Shown in pieces: positions 27,227 through 35,852 of a DNA stretch of 64,000 nucleotides. Origin of the DNA: G963663615 sp963663615 (lineage in GTDB: Bacteria > Bacteroidota > Ignavibacteria > Ignavibacteriales > Melioribacteraceae). The notes beneath the pieces were generated by a model. It worked only from the letters and a program-made list of their open reading frames with translations. It ran no database searches and was not told the DNA's origin. The stretch covers positions 2,356,001-2,420,000 of the forward strand of contig OY760517.1 in NCBI GenBank assembly GCA_963663615.1, written 5' to 3'. How positions within the stretch are numbered: the first letter of the stretch is position 1; each line of letters starts with the position of its first letter. A program made the position numbers and the translations under genes.

Positions 27227-27499
27227 ATGGATTACTCAATTTTAAACGAGAAAGAACTTTTCTTTGGCTATTTCAGGGAAAAGTATCAGCTGATATATAA
27301 CTCAAATGTATTTTATCGTGATTTGCAGTTTGCAGTGATTAGCTACTTTAAACGCAAAGATGTAAAAATTGGTCTTAATGATGCTGCTGAAATATTGAAA
27401 GAGTTTATTGTCCAGCTAGAAAACGATGAACAATTTATTAAGGTTGCTCATCATACATGGAAAGTGAATTTTCAACCTGATGATGTTGTTAATCACTAA
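27227..27499 (+). CDS. Hypothetical protein, 90 residues
   Basis: I do not recognise this protein. It is soluble, without signal peptide or membrane segment, rich in aromatic residues (FFGYFREKYQLIY) and predicted mostly helical, ending in HHTWKVNFQPDDVVNH. It lies 65 bases after nuoN and 31 bases before the Fe-S carrier gene on the same strand, so it could be cotranscribed with either. Codon use matches its neighbours, which supports a real gene. Confidence 0.6.
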   Translation: MDYSILNEKELFFGYFREKYQLIYNSNVFYRDLQFAVISYFKRKDVKIGLNDAAEILKEFIVQLENDEQFIKVAHHTWKVNFQPDDVVNH

Positions 27500-27530
27500 A
27501 ACAGACACATTGTAATATTTAGGAGAAATA

Positions 27531-27878
27531 ATGGAAACCACTACTCAAAGTGAAATTATGGTTACCGATAAGGCAGCCAAAGAAATAAAACGAATTATTG
27601 CGGAAAATAATATTGGTGAAGATTACGGCTTAAGAGTTGGCGTTACTGGAGGCGGTTGCTCCGGTATGTCTTATAAATTGGGCTTTGATGCAGAGCAAAA
27701 AGATTCGGATACTGTAATTGCTGAAAATGATGTGAAACTTTTTGTTGATGCTAAAAGCTTATTCTACCTTACAGGTACTGTTCTTGATTTTAGCGATGGT
27801 TTGAATGGCAAGGGTTTTGTATTTAATAATCCTAACGCAAAAAAAACCTGCGGTTGCGGTGAATCATTTGGAGTTTAA
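27531..27878 (+). CDS. A-type iron-sulfur cluster carrier (IscA/ErpA/SufA family)
   Basis: 115 residues. It accepts Fe-S clusters from a scaffold and passes them to target proteins in the cytoplasm. The three conserved cysteines are present: C43 in GGGCSGMSY, and C107 and C109 in the terminal CGCGESFGV. The start has a good ribosome site (TAGGAGAA). Which of the A-type names applies cannot be told from sequence alone. Its position just after complex I, which needs many clusters, is suggestive but not proof of a functional tie. Confidence 0.93.
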   Translation: METTTQSEIMVTDKAAKEIKRIIAENNIGEDYGLRVGVTGGGCSGMSYKLGFDAEQKDSDTVIAENDVKLFVDAKSLFYLTGTVLDFSDGLNGKGFVFNNPNAKKTCGCGESFGV

Positions 27879-27995
27879 TTACTTCGATCTATTAAAAAAA
27901 AATTCTGAACAATTTGGAATTATTTTAGCTTTACTTTGGTTTTAATATTAGTGAACAAAATAATTTGTAAATAATAAATTGAATGGAGATTTATA

Positions 27996-28604
27996 ATGGG
28001 TAAATTTGAATTAGTTTCACTTCCCTATGCTTACGATGCACTTGAACCTTACATTGATGCTAAAACTATGGAAATACACCATACTAAACATCACCAGGCT
28101 TATGTTAATAAATTAAACGCTGCTATTGAAGGTACTGACATGGAAAATATGTCTATGGACGAACTAATGGCAAACGTTTCAAAACTACCAGCTGGAGTTA
28201 GAAATAACGGTGGTGGTGTTATTAACCATAATTTATTCTGGACAGTTATGGGTCCTGAAAAAGGTGGCGAACCTACTGGTGCTCTTGCAGATGAAATCAA
28301 TAAAACTTTCGATTCTTTCGAAACTTTCAAAGATAAATTTGCTGCTGCAGCTGCCGGCAGATTCGGTTCTGGCTGGGCATGGTTAGTTGTTAACGATGGC
28401 AACCTTGTAGTTACAAGTACACCTAATCAGGATAGTCCTGTAATGGATGTTGCTGAAGTTAAAGGTACCCCTATTTTAGCTCTTGATGTTTGGGAACATG
28501 CTTATTATCTTAAATATCAGAACAGAAGACCGGAATACATTGATGCTTTCTTTAATGTAATTAATTGGGATGCTGTTGCCGAAAGATTTAAAGAAGCTAA
28601 ATAG
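27996..28604 (+). CDS. sodA: Superoxide dismutase (Mn/Fe family, probably Mn)
   Basis: 202 residues, the normal length, no signal peptide, so cytoplasmic. It converts superoxide to oxygen and hydrogen peroxide. Metal-ligand motifs: MEIHHTKHHQAYV near residue 28, NHNLFW, and DVWEHAYYL near the end. The NQDSPVM stretch has the Gln that sits near the metal in manganese enzymes, and GGGVINH is also of the Mn type, so Mn or cambialistic use is inferred. A GGAG ribosome site precedes the start and a clear terminator follows 36 bases after the stop. It indicates exposure to oxygen. Confidence 0.94.
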   Translation: MGKFELVSLPYAYDALEPYIDAKTMEIHHTKHHQAYVNKLNAAIEGTDMENMSMDELMANVSKLPAGVRNNGGGVINHNLFWTVMGPEKGGEPTGALADEINKTFDSFETFKDKFAAAAAGRFGSGWAWLVVNDGNLVVTSTPNQDSPVMDVAEVKGTPILALDVWEHAYYLKYQNRRPEYIDAFFNVINWDAVAERFKEAK

Positions 28605-28640
28605 TTTATTGTTTTTCTTTATAAAAGTTATTACAATTGA

Positions 28641-28668
28641 GGGAGACAATAGTCTCCCTTATTTTTTA
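28641..28668 (+). terminator. Rho-independent terminator of sodA
   Basis: GGGAGAC (28641-28647), loop AATA, GTCTCCC (28652-28658), then TTATTTTTT. The stem can be extended by A-T and G-T pairs. It ends 7 bases before the next gene's ATG, which rules out the longer in-frame start at 28637 for that gene. Confidence 0.85.
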
Positions 28669-28675
28669 TGATGCC

Positions 28676-29302
28676 ATGAGAGAATTAATACCAATATTTC
28701 CGCTTAGCCTTGTTATGTTTCCGGGTGCAGTTTATCCAATACACATATTTGAGGAACGTTACAAGAAGCTTATAAATTACTGTACAAAGACTTCAGAAGG
28801 GTTTGGTGTGATTGCCAAAATTGATGAAGATCATTCCAATATAGGCTGTTACGTAAAAGTTATTGAGATTATCAATACTTACGATAACGGTAGTATGGAT
28901 ATTATTGTTAAGGGAATTAAGCGATTCAAAATTAAATCCATGGATAATCATCCGGATGGTTACGTTACAGCAAAAGTTGAAGATTTTTTCGATAATCTTT
29001 CCGAATATATCGACCCTGATGAAGAGCAAATAGTAGTTGAAAAATTTAAAGAAATACTTATTAAAACAAATATTGAGCTTTCATCAAAGTTTTGGGAAAA
29101 GCTGGATTCTGCTTCCAATAAGTCATTTAAGATTGCTGAAAAATCAGGCTTAAATTTACGCCAACAGCAAGATTTACTCGATCTGCAAAGCGAGCGTGAA
29201 AGGATTAATATGTTGAAGGAGCATTTTATCTTCCTGGAAAATTTTCTTAACCAGAACGAAATGCACCGCGAAATTATCATGAATGACGGATATTTGAATT
29301 AA
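28676..29302 (+). CDS. LON N-terminal (substrate-binding) domain protein
   Basis: 208 residues. The sequence IPIFPLSLVMFPGAVYPIHI followed by FEERYKKLI is the characteristic opening of the LON substrate-binding domain, here without the AAA+ ATPase or the serine protease parts. Proteins of this stand-alone kind are widespread and their job is not settled. The C-terminal about 90 residues are helical (LDLQSERERINMLKEHFIFL). The start at 28676 is preferred over the ATG at 28637, because that one lies inside the upstream terminator and adds 13 residues not typical of the family. Confidence 0.85.
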   Translation: MRELIPIFPLSLVMFPGAVYPIHIFEERYKKLINYCTKTSEGFGVIAKIDEDHSNIGCYVKVIEIINTYDNGSMDIIVKGIKRFKIKSMDNHPDGYVTAKVEDFFDNLSEYIDPDEEQIVVEKFKEILIKTNIELSSKFWEKLDSASNKSFKIAEKSGLNLRQQQDLLDLQSERERINMLKEHFIFLENFLNQNEMHREIIMNDGYLN

Positions 29303-29325
29303 GATTAGCTCTACTTGAATAGTAG

Positions 29326-29345
29326 GGGCAATTCATGAATTGCCC
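29326..29345. repeat. Perfect 20-bp palindrome, copy 1 of a REP-like element
   Basis: GGGCAATTCATGAATTGCCC is fully self-complementary and flanked by TAG/TTAC. A closely related element, with the same GGGGCAATT/AATTGCCCC arms, occurs at 44845-44866. Both lie between genes. Confidence 0.7.
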
Positions 29346-29692
29346 TTACACGATAATTATTTTATTTCGCCCCTCTGGGTTCCTGGTTCACTTCTCAAGT
29401 TGTTTTTCTACAGATATATCGTCCCGCCGAGACTTATCAATACATACTGAAATGTTTTGTAAATCTAAATCAAAGAAACATGTTTGCCCTGCCTCATCTA
29501 AATTTTACTATTTAAACATAATCACGATATAGGTACCTGAGCCTTTCGAAGGCAAAATACTGACTTATCATATTATACATTTCACCCTTTGAAGTTTTTG
29601 CCTTCACAATTCTACAGCTATGTCTTTTCGCTGGGGGACTTAGCTATAAAAAGATAGCTCCATAGGAGTTGACATTAAAATCTCTGTATATT

Positions 29693-29723
29693 TAAAATAA
29701 AAAAGGCTCCTTAAAGGAGCCTT
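29693..29723 (-). terminator. Rho-independent terminator of atpDC
   Basis: AAGGCTCCTT (29703-29712) and AAGGAGCCTT (29714-29723) are perfect reverse complements around a single A; in practice a shorter stem with a TTAAA-type loop forms. Read on the minus strand the hairpin is followed by TTTTTTATTTT. It lies 5 bases past the atpC stop. Confidence 0.88.
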
Positions 29724-29727
29724 GTAA

Positions 29728-30135
29728 TCAATATCTTTGTGAAACATTTATTCGGTTAATTGCTCGCTTTAGAGCAAGTTCCGCCCGCGATTCATCCACA
29801 TCGGGATTATTACGGTTTTTTAATCTTTCCAAAGCTCTATCTCTGGCTTGTTCCGCTCTCTTCTCATCAATATCTTCCGGCTTTTCAAAGCTTTCCGCAA
29901 GAATAAGCACCTTGTTATTCAATACTTCAACAGTGCCTCCACCGGTAGCAAATACAACCGTACTACTATCAGATTCGGAAAGTTTAACAGTTCCAACTTC
30001 AAAGGTACTCATTAGCGGAGCATGATTATAAAGTATCTGAAATCCGCCTGCAGTTCCCGGAATAGTTACCGAAGAAACTTCACCTTTGTAAACAGCTTTA
30101 GAAGGAGTTATTACTTCAACCTGAACATTTTTCAT
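29728..30135 (-). CDS. atpC: ATP synthase F1 subunit epsilon
   Basis: 135 residues. It is the rotor-stalk subunit that links gamma to the c-ring and restrains ATP hydrolysis. The beta-sandwich domain (1-85) begins VQVEVITPSKAVYKGEV and includes PGTAGGFQILYNHAPLMS; a helical hairpin (about 88-133) with ERAQEARDRALERLKN-like charged repeats follows. It is three bases after atpD and is followed by a terminator, so this is a two-gene unit. Confidence 0.95.
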   Translation of the reverse strand: MKNVQVEVITPSKAVYKGEVSSVTIPGTAGGFQILYNHAPLMSTFEVGTVKLSESDSSTVVFATGGGTVEVLNNKVLILAESFEKPEDIDEKRAEQARDRALERLKNRNNPDVDESRAELALKRAINRINVSQRY

Positions 30136-30138
30136 TTT

Positions 30139-31551
30139 TTAAGCCTGCATTTTTTTGGCTTTTTCAATTGCTTCTTCAATAGTACCTACATAAAGGAAAG
30201 CACCTTCAGGTAAGTCATCATGTTTACCATCAATAATTTCACGGAATGAACGGATGGTATCTTCAAGTTTTACATATTTACCAGGCATACCAGTAAACTG
30301 TTCAGCAACATGGAAAGGCTGGCTAAGGAATCTCTGTATCCTTCTTGCACGGCGTACAACAACCTTATCATCTTCTGAAAGTTCATCCATACCAAGAATA
30401 TTGATAATATCCTGTAAATCTTTATAATGCTGAAGAATTTCTTTGACCTGTTTTGCAGTGTTATAGTGTTCTTCACCAAGCACACCAGGTTCAAGAATTC
30501 TTGAAGTAGAATCAAGAGGATCAACCGCAGGATAAATACCAAGTTCAGAAATTTGACGACTAAGTACTGTAGTTGCATCAAGATGCGAGAATGCTGTAGC
30601 TGGTGCCGGATCAGTCAAGTCATCCGCAGGTACATAAATAGCCTGAACCGAAGTAATAGAACCATCTTCGGTAGAAGTAATACGTTCCTGAAGCTCACCC
30701 ATTTCGGATGCAAGGTTAGGTTGGTAACCCACAGCAGAAGGCATACGACCAAGAAGTGCAGATACTTCAGAACCCGCCTGAGTAAAACGGAATATATTAT
30801 CAATAAATAAAAGTACATCACGATGTTCTTCATCACGGAAATATTCAGCCATTGTTAGTCCGGTAAGACCCACACGAAGTCTAGCACCTGGAGGTTCGTT
30901 CATCTGACCAAATACAAGTGCTGTTTTTTCAAGTACACCGGATTCCCGCATTTCAAGCCAAAGGTCATTACCTTCACGAGTTCTTTCACCCACACCTGAG
31001 AATACAGAGTATCCACCATGCTGTTTTGCAATATTATGAATAAGCTCCATAATAATTACAGTTTTACCAACACCTGCACCACCGAAAAGACCGGTTTTGC
31101 CACCTTTTGAATATGGTTCAAGAAGGTCGATAACCTTAATACCGGTTTCAAACATTTCCTGAGAGGTTGATAAACTCTTAAATTCAGGTGCATGGCGGTG
31201 AATATTATATTTCTTTTCAGATTTTATTTCACCAAGTCCATCAATACCTTCACCAACAACATTTATCAATCGCCCAAGAGTATTAGGTCCAACCGGTACA
31301 GAAATAGGTGCACCAGTATCAAATGCTTTCATTCCTCTAACCAAACCATCGGTTGAGTCCATCGCAACTGATCTTACTCTATTTTCACCTAAATGCAGCT
31401 GTACTTCGCAGATTAGGGTTTCTTCCTGACCTTCCAAACCAGTACGAGGAATATGAATTGAGTTATATATTTCGGGAAGTGTTCCACCTTGAAAATCCAG
31501 GTCAACTACAGGGCCAATAACCTGAACAATTACACCTTCGTTGCTAGCCAT
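30139..31551 (-). CDS. atpD: ATP synthase F1 subunit beta
   Basis: 470 residues, the catalytic subunit of F1. Walker A is GGAGVGKT (157-164), Walker B is DVLLFIDNIFRFTQAGSEVS, and the ALLGRMPSAVGYQPNL and VPADDLTDPAPATAFSHLD blocks are intact. It is paired only with atpC. The other F-type genes (a, b, c, alpha, gamma, delta) are not nearby, an arrangement also known in green sulfur bacteria. It is transcribed away from the secreted-protein gene at 31765. Confidence 0.97.
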   Translation of the reverse strand: MASNEGVIVQVIGPVVDLDFQGGTLPEIYNSIHIPRTGLEGQEETLICEVQLHLGENRVRSVAMDSTDGLVRGMKAFDTGAPISVPVGPNTLGRLINVVGEGIDGLGEIKSEKKYNIHRHAPEFKSLSTSQEMFETGIKVIDLLEPYSKGGKTGLFGGAGVGKTVIIMELIHNIAKQHGGYSVFSGVGERTREGNDLWLEMRESGVLEKTALVFGQMNEPPGARLRVGLTGLTMAEYFRDEEHRDVLLFIDNIFRFTQAGSEVSALLGRMPSAVGYQPNLASEMGELQERITSTEDGSITSVQAIYVPADDLTDPAPATAFSHLDATTVLSRQISELGIYPAVDPLDSTSRILEPGVLGEEHYNTAKQVKEILQHYKDLQDIINILGMDELSEDDKVVVRRARRIQRFLSQPFHVAEQFTGMPGKYVKLEDTIRSFREIIDGKHDDLPEGAFLYVGTIEEAIEKAKKMQA

Positions 31552-31764
31552 TTCGCTCCTTGTTAAATTTTGACTAAGTTACAAAAGTAATTAAATGTAG
31601 CTTATTTTTCAATATTTCAATTAATATTTAATTATGTTTTTGATACTAAAATTGCAGATATTGGATTATATCTTTTAGTTTCAATTCTATTAACACCTTA
31701 TATCATAAATTATGCTATTTTAAAATTAGATTTATAGATTTCTCTAATCAATTTTAGGAGCTTT

Positions 31765-32727
31765 ATGAAAAGATTTACTTGTTTTATCATGATTCTGATT
31801 ATATCCTCTTCTTTCAGTTTTGCAAAAACCAAACTTAATGTTGAAAAAATTGGCAAGGATGAATTATTCTATGTTAAATATGAAGGTGAGTATCTTTATG
31901 GTGTAAAATGGGACGATAAGAACGGATTTAATTTTGCCGTTTTTACCCGCGACATGGAATTTACACACATGAACACTAACGATGATGAACTCTTTATTGG
32001 TTCATGGCAAGGCTTTATAAAAGCTTATCATTTTGCTGGTAAGAATATTAAAAATCTTAAACTGGTAAGAATTGTTCAGGACTGGAATCAGGAGCCTTGT
32101 GGCGATCCCCCTTTCGGCTTAAATATTTGTTTTAATAAAGAGTCAATTTCAGTTACTGATGTTGATAATAACGGATATGGTGAGCTTACATTTATGTACT
32201 ATATTTTATGTGCCTCCGAACTTACTCCGGTTACAACAAAACTAATGGTGCTGGAAGATGGTAAAAAATACGCCATACGTGGAAAAACTGGTATAAAAGA
32301 GTATAATATGCCGGAAGTAAAAAATATCGATGCTTCATTTAACAAAGCTGCAAAAAAACTAAAAGAGTATGCAAGTAAACATTGGGATAAATACATAAAC
32401 CATACCGAATATAAAAATGACCTGGTTAAAGATTATCCTGAAAAAACTTTACTTAATGCCGAATATATTTCCAAACATCCGTGGAAAGCAACAATTAATC
32501 CGGAAGACTATAAATATCCTGTTCCAACTGAATTAGTATTTAATGAAGACGGGACTGGCAAATATACATTTTCGGGTAAAAAGTGGCTTGATTTTCAATG
32601 GGATTGTGAATGGTACCCCGACTTGGTTACTAATTTTCCTGGCAAGTTTAAGTTTATTGAGGGGTATATGGAGTACCACGTAATTGATAAAGACGACAAG
32701 GAAACTGTAATTTTATACGAGAAATAA
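31765..32727 (+). CDS. Secreted hypothetical protein with acidic loop motif
   Basis: 320 residues. A signal peptide of about 20 residues (FIMILIISSSFSFA) implies export. I do not recognise a named family with confidence. Seen: a beta-rich N-terminal part, VTDVDNNGYGELTFMYY (about 130-146), which looks like an integrin-type or EF-hand-like calcium loop, four or more cysteines, and a lysine-rich helical stretch in the middle. The C-terminal about 80 residues (PVPTELVFNEDGTGKYTFSG) may be a second beta domain. An AGGAG ribosome site precedes the ATG. It stands alone, with no T9SS tail. Confidence 0.6.
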   Translation: MKRFTCFIMILIISSSFSFAKTKLNVEKIGKDELFYVKYEGEYLYGVKWDDKNGFNFAVFTRDMEFTHMNTNDDELFIGSWQGFIKAYHFAGKNIKNLKLVRIVQDWNQEPCGDPPFGLNICFNKESISVTDVDNNGYGELTFMYYILCASELTPVTTKLMVLEDGKKYAIRGKTGIKEYNMPEVKNIDASFNKAAKKLKEYASKHWDKYINHTEYKNDLVKDYPEKTLLNAEYISKHPWKATINPEDYKYPVPTELVFNEDGTGKYTFSGKKWLDFQWDCEWYPDLVTNFPGKFKFIEGYMEYHVIDKDDKETVILYEK

Positions 32728-32858
32728 AAAAATAACCGGAATTGTAAAAAAGATTTTATAGTTCCGGTCTCCACTATACTAACACCAATCAAATAATTTT
32801 TATCAATATGTTATTTCTTTATCAATTTAATAGATATCACATCATAACTTTTAATTTC

Positions 32859-32957
32859 CTATTGATAACCATAAGGGTGTTGTTCAATTATTGTTGGGTC
32901 GTTTGCATCACAACTAATTAATATTACCAATAATATCAGTATTAGGAAAAGTCGCAT
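32859..32957 (-). pseudogene. Truncated 5' copy of the PQQ-propeller lipoprotein gene
   Basis: A 32-codon frame MRLFLILILLVILISCDAN...HPYGYQ ending in TAG reproduces residues 1-32 of the intact lipoprotein at 34623-35852 with five or six substitutions (the intact form has MRLFQILILLVILVSCETN). Homology stops exactly at GYQ, where the copy runs into unrelated sequence and a stop. It retains signal and lipobox Cys16, so a tiny lipopeptide could in theory be made, but I read it as the leftover of a recombination event. Confidence 0.8.
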
Positions 32958-33219
32958 TAATGCACCTCATTATTTTGCCCAAAACAAAACAAAAAGAATC
33001 CCTTACAATTGCAAGGAATTTTCATAAAAACTTTAATATTTAACACTATGCTAACGAGAAAGGTTTATCGCAGTGTAGTTCCGAATTATTGGAACGAAGC
33101 CGAAACTATTTCAATAACATCATCTTTTTGCTAATGCTTTGTTTGTTAGTGGTAAGTGTGTAGATATACAAACCACTTGGCAGTTCCGATGCATTAAAAT
33201 CTGCAACATATTTACCCGA
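32862..33219. repeat. Duplicated segment, copy A (about 358 bp)
   Basis: It aligns with copy B at 35757-36115 almost without gaps. Each copy holds, on the minus strand, the last about 37 codons of a T9SS sorting domain, the intergenic region with a hairpin, and the first about 32 codons of the lipoprotein gene. Confidence 0.85.
32985..33020 (-). terminator. Hairpin in duplicated intergenic segment (copy A)
   Basis: CCTT-A-CAATTG-C-AAGG (33001-33016) forms the hairpin of copy A, followed on the minus strand by CTTTTTG. It corresponds to the stronger hairpin at 35883-35919, with a slightly shorter stem. It would end transcription of the T9SS gene at 33106. Confidence 0.55.
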
Positions 33220-34614
33220 GTTTTGTTCTCGATTAATTAATGTCGTAATCTTCTCGCCAAGTATATTATATATAGTTAAGTTAACAAAACCAGCTTCGGG
33301 TATTGAATACTCAATTTTAGTTGCAGGATTAAATGGGTTGGGATAATTATCTATTGAATACTCTTTTACAGTTTCATCTGAAATCTCGCTCCTTTTTGTA
33401 GGGTCAAGTCCAGATACATTTATTCCCTCTATATTACTCTCTATACAGTTCAAATTATTTGTTATTACAATTACAACTTTATAAAGAATACCTGTACCAC
33501 CAACGCTAGTAGTATTTATTGTATAGTCAATGTCAGTATATTCATATAAACCTCCTTGATCTACCCTATATATTTCCTGCCAGGGTACACCACTTCCATA
33601 TTTTCTAAACAAAACATACTTTGCAATTTCCCCAGGTAATTCAAAATCAGACGCATATTCTCCCCATATTAGAATAGGATGGTTGTTTTCGTCACGCTCA
33701 ATTTTTAGACCATGTTCTGTCCATTTGGGGTATGTGGTAAAAGCATTTGTTGTTTGAGTAGAGTTATCGGTTAATCTAACTACTACAACATATTGTCCAC
33801 CATCATCATAGTCAATTTCGCTGTATGGTAATTCCGTATCAGTTACTTCGTAGTAATCTTTACTCGCATCCGGTTGGAAGTGGTAAGCAACAGATTCCCA
33901 TGAATCAGTTATCCTGAAAACATTATAGTACGAAACAGAAGCCTCATTATTTTCCTTATCATAAGGGAACCACCTTATTACTGGATATCCTGCCGGTGAA
34001 CGATAAACCGCAAGCGAGTTTACCCAAAAATCAGAGAAATTTGTTTGCGATGGATTTTCATACCCTTTAATTTCCCAAATTGAAATAATTTGATTATTAC
34101 ACTGGATATATCCGCTAAAAGGACTAGACACATTAGGTGCATGAAGTCCATAATAAAAATTATTATTCGCATCATCATAAAGTACCCAAATATCCGCACC
34201 ACCTAGATAAAGTGAACTAGTATAATCCCAACCATAATTCTGATCTCTAAAATCAAAATATACGTGTACATCACTATCACTACATATAAGTTTATATAAA
34301 CCCCAACCATAATCTGGAGAACCGTCACTTCCTTCACTACTATAGCATATATCAAAACCTCTCATCATTCCTAGGTCTGTTTCATTTTCCTCAACCATCA
34401 CGCAACTATCATAATTATCTGATAAACTAATATTAGTATTATGTGCATACTCTGATGCATAAATAGAGCTTACAGCAATTAACTTATATGTAATCTCTTT
34501 TGTTTCATTATCTGCGGATATTCTCCCCAAAAACAATTCATCAAAATATGGAGTAATTTTTTGCCCAAATTGAATTGTTGAAAGAGACATTAAAACTATT
34601 ATTACATATTTCAT
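33106..34614 (-). CDS. Secreted T9SS type A sorting-domain protein
   Basis: 502 residues from MKYVIIVLMSLSTIQFGQ, a signal peptide. An ATG 93 bases further upstream (34707) lies inside the preceding lipoprotein gene and lacks signal character, so it is rejected. The body (about 20-300) is beta-rich, with a DOMON-like or carbohydrate-binding look (DVHVYFDFRDQNYGWDYTSS, YSSEGSDGSPDYGW) but unassigned; about 230-410 resemble fibronectin-III-type folds. The C-terminal about 80 residues are a sorting domain (NYPNPFNPATKI, VYNILGEKI-type, SGLYIYTLTTNKQSISKKMM). It follows the lipoprotein by 8 bases, so the two are probably made together. Confidence 0.75.
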   Translation of the reverse strand: MKYVIIVLMSLSTIQFGQKITPYFDELFLGRISADNETKEITYKLIAVSSIYASEYAHNTNISLSDNYDSCVMVEENETDLGMMRGFDICYSSEGSDGSPDYGWGLYKLICSDSDVHVYFDFRDQNYGWDYTSSLYLGGADIWVLYDDANNNFYYGLHAPNVSSPFSGYIQCNNQIISIWEIKGYENPSQTNFSDFWVNSLAVYRSPAGYPVIRWFPYDKENNEASVSYYNVFRITDSWESVAYHFQPDASKDYYEVTDTELPYSEIDYDDGGQYVVVVRLTDNSTQTTNAFTTYPKWTEHGLKIERDENNHPILIWGEYASDFELPGEIAKYVLFRKYGSGVPWQEIYRVDQGGLYEYTDIDYTINTTSVGGTGILYKVVIVITNNLNCIESNIEGINVSGLDPTKRSEISDETVKEYSIDNYPNPFNPATKIEYSIPEAGFVNLTIYNILGEKITTLINREQNSGKYVADFNASELPSGLYIYTLTTNKQSISKKMMLLK

Positions 34615-34622
34615 TTTACCTT

Positions 34623-35852
34623 CTATTTTATTTTTGCAATTACACCACCATATTGCCAAAATGATGTATATAGTGTCCCTTCTGTCATAGCTCCACAGAT
34701 ACCCCAATCCGAACTAATCGTTCGTTCTAATTCCCATAATAAATTTCCATCTTTATCATAACAAACAGGTAATATCGCCTGATTATTAATTGAAAGAACG
34801 ATATATATATTTCCTTCAATATCTACTTGGGGTATAATATATAATCTGTGAGAGAGAGGTGTTTTCCAGTTTAATTCTCCAGTATAGTTTATTGAATACA
34901 ACGTATCGTAACCAAAAATAGTATTACCCATCTTATCCATACAGATTGCTGGTTCTGTTTTATTTCTCGTAATTATTTCATAATAATACTTCCATCTTAT
35001 GGTGCCATCCGGATATAAAGAATAAAGGTAGTAACCACTATTATTTTCATCATCTTGCAAAATAGTATAAATATTTCCTTGTGCATCAACCATCGGATGG
35101 CATTGCGAATATGCATTTTCAAAAGTCCATTTTATTGATTTTGATTTTATATCGAATGCTACAACAGCTACACCACTACCTTGTGCGTAAATAATTTTTC
35201 CATCAGGTGACATTGTTAATGCCTGATTACCGCCATGGAAAAATCTTTCATCATGTACTTTCCATAAAAGCTCTCCAGTTTGGTTTACAGCATGGAGTGT
35301 ATCATTTTGATCGAATAAATATATATTTCCAATTTTATCGACTGTTATTCCAGTATTAAACAATGAACAAAAAGCCCTATAGACCCACTGAAGTTTCCCT
35401 TGATAAGAAATTTTAAATAAACGTTGTCCTCCGCCATTTGTACATATTATCGAACTATCGGCAAGAATTATCGGCACAGTATGCAAATCATAGGCATATT
35501 CACCCAAATCTTCAAATTTCCAGTCAAACTGCCCATTCTCATTTATTGCTACAACACCTTTAATGCCTGCTTCGGAAATTGTGTATAATGTATTGGAATA
35601 CCCTACTGAAAGTCCGGATGTTAAACTTAAACTATCTCTTTCCCACTCAACTATACCCTGCTGTGGGCCAACACATTTACTGCGGCACGTACCTTGCGGA
35701 TTACCGCGATACATAGGCCAAGGGCTATCTGCAAGACTTGGCCATTCTATATCAGGTTGATAACCATAAGGATGCTGTTCAATTAATATTGGGTCGTTTG
35801 TTTCACAACTAACTAAAATTACCAATAATATCAGAATTTGGAAAAGTCGCAT
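34623..35852 (-). CDS. Lipoprotein with PQQ-type beta-propeller repeats
   Basis: 409 residues. Lipobox LVSC with Cys16 after a short hydrophobic signal. The body opens SPWPMYRGNPQGTCRSKCVG, typical of outer-membrane PQQ-like (BamB-like) propellers, followed by about six to seven blades with the recurring pattern of aspartate/glycine turns and W-K/E motifs (GQFDWKFEDLG, GKLQWVYRAF, GELLWKVHDE, GTIRWKYYY, GELNWKTPL, GNLLWELER). It probably serves as an interaction platform rather than an enzyme. It forms a two-gene unit with the T9SS protein downstream. A truncated copy of its 5' end lies at 32859. Confidence 0.78.
   Translation of the reverse strand: MRLFQILILLVILVSCETNDPILIEQHPYGYQPDIEWPSLADSPWPMYRGNPQGTCRSKCVGPQQGIVEWERDSLSLTSGLSVGYSNTLYTISEAGIKGVVAINENGQFDWKFEDLGEYAYDLHTVPIILADSSIICTNGGGQRLFKISYQGKLQWVYRAFCSLFNTGITVDKIGNIYLFDQNDTLHAVNQTGELLWKVHDERFFHGGNQALTMSPDGKIIYAQGSGVAVVAFDIKSKSIKWTFENAYSQCHPMVDAQGNIYTILQDDENNSGYYLYSLYPDGTIRWKYYYEIITRNKTEPAICMDKMGNTIFGYDTLYSINYTGELNWKTPLSHRLYIIPQVDIEGNIYIVLSINNQAILPVCYDKDGNLLWELERTISSDWGICGAMTEGTLYTSFWQYGGVIAKIK

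Larger units (their letters stand above)
29303..29727. other. 425-base gene-free region with palindromes
   Basis: No convincing gene. It contains a perfect 20-bp palindrome (29326-29345), a 10-bp inverted repeat (29548-29557 with 29596-29605), a small hairpin AGCTAT/ATAGCT near 29641-29660, and the atpC terminator at its end. The plus-strand frame 29335-29532 has no protein-like features. The mix of repeats suggests a site of past mobile or repetitive DNA. Confidence 0.5.
32728..33105. other. 378-base region holding a duplicated gene remnant
   Basis: Most of this stretch (from 32862) is a near-identical copy of 35757-36000, described as the remnant gene and the duplication. The first about 130 bases have no visible structure. 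Genes on both sides converge here. Confidence 0.6.

Noticed and set aside
29335..29532. Plus-strand open frame of 65 codons
   Set aside because: No family features, no ribosome site, and it starts inside a perfect palindrome.
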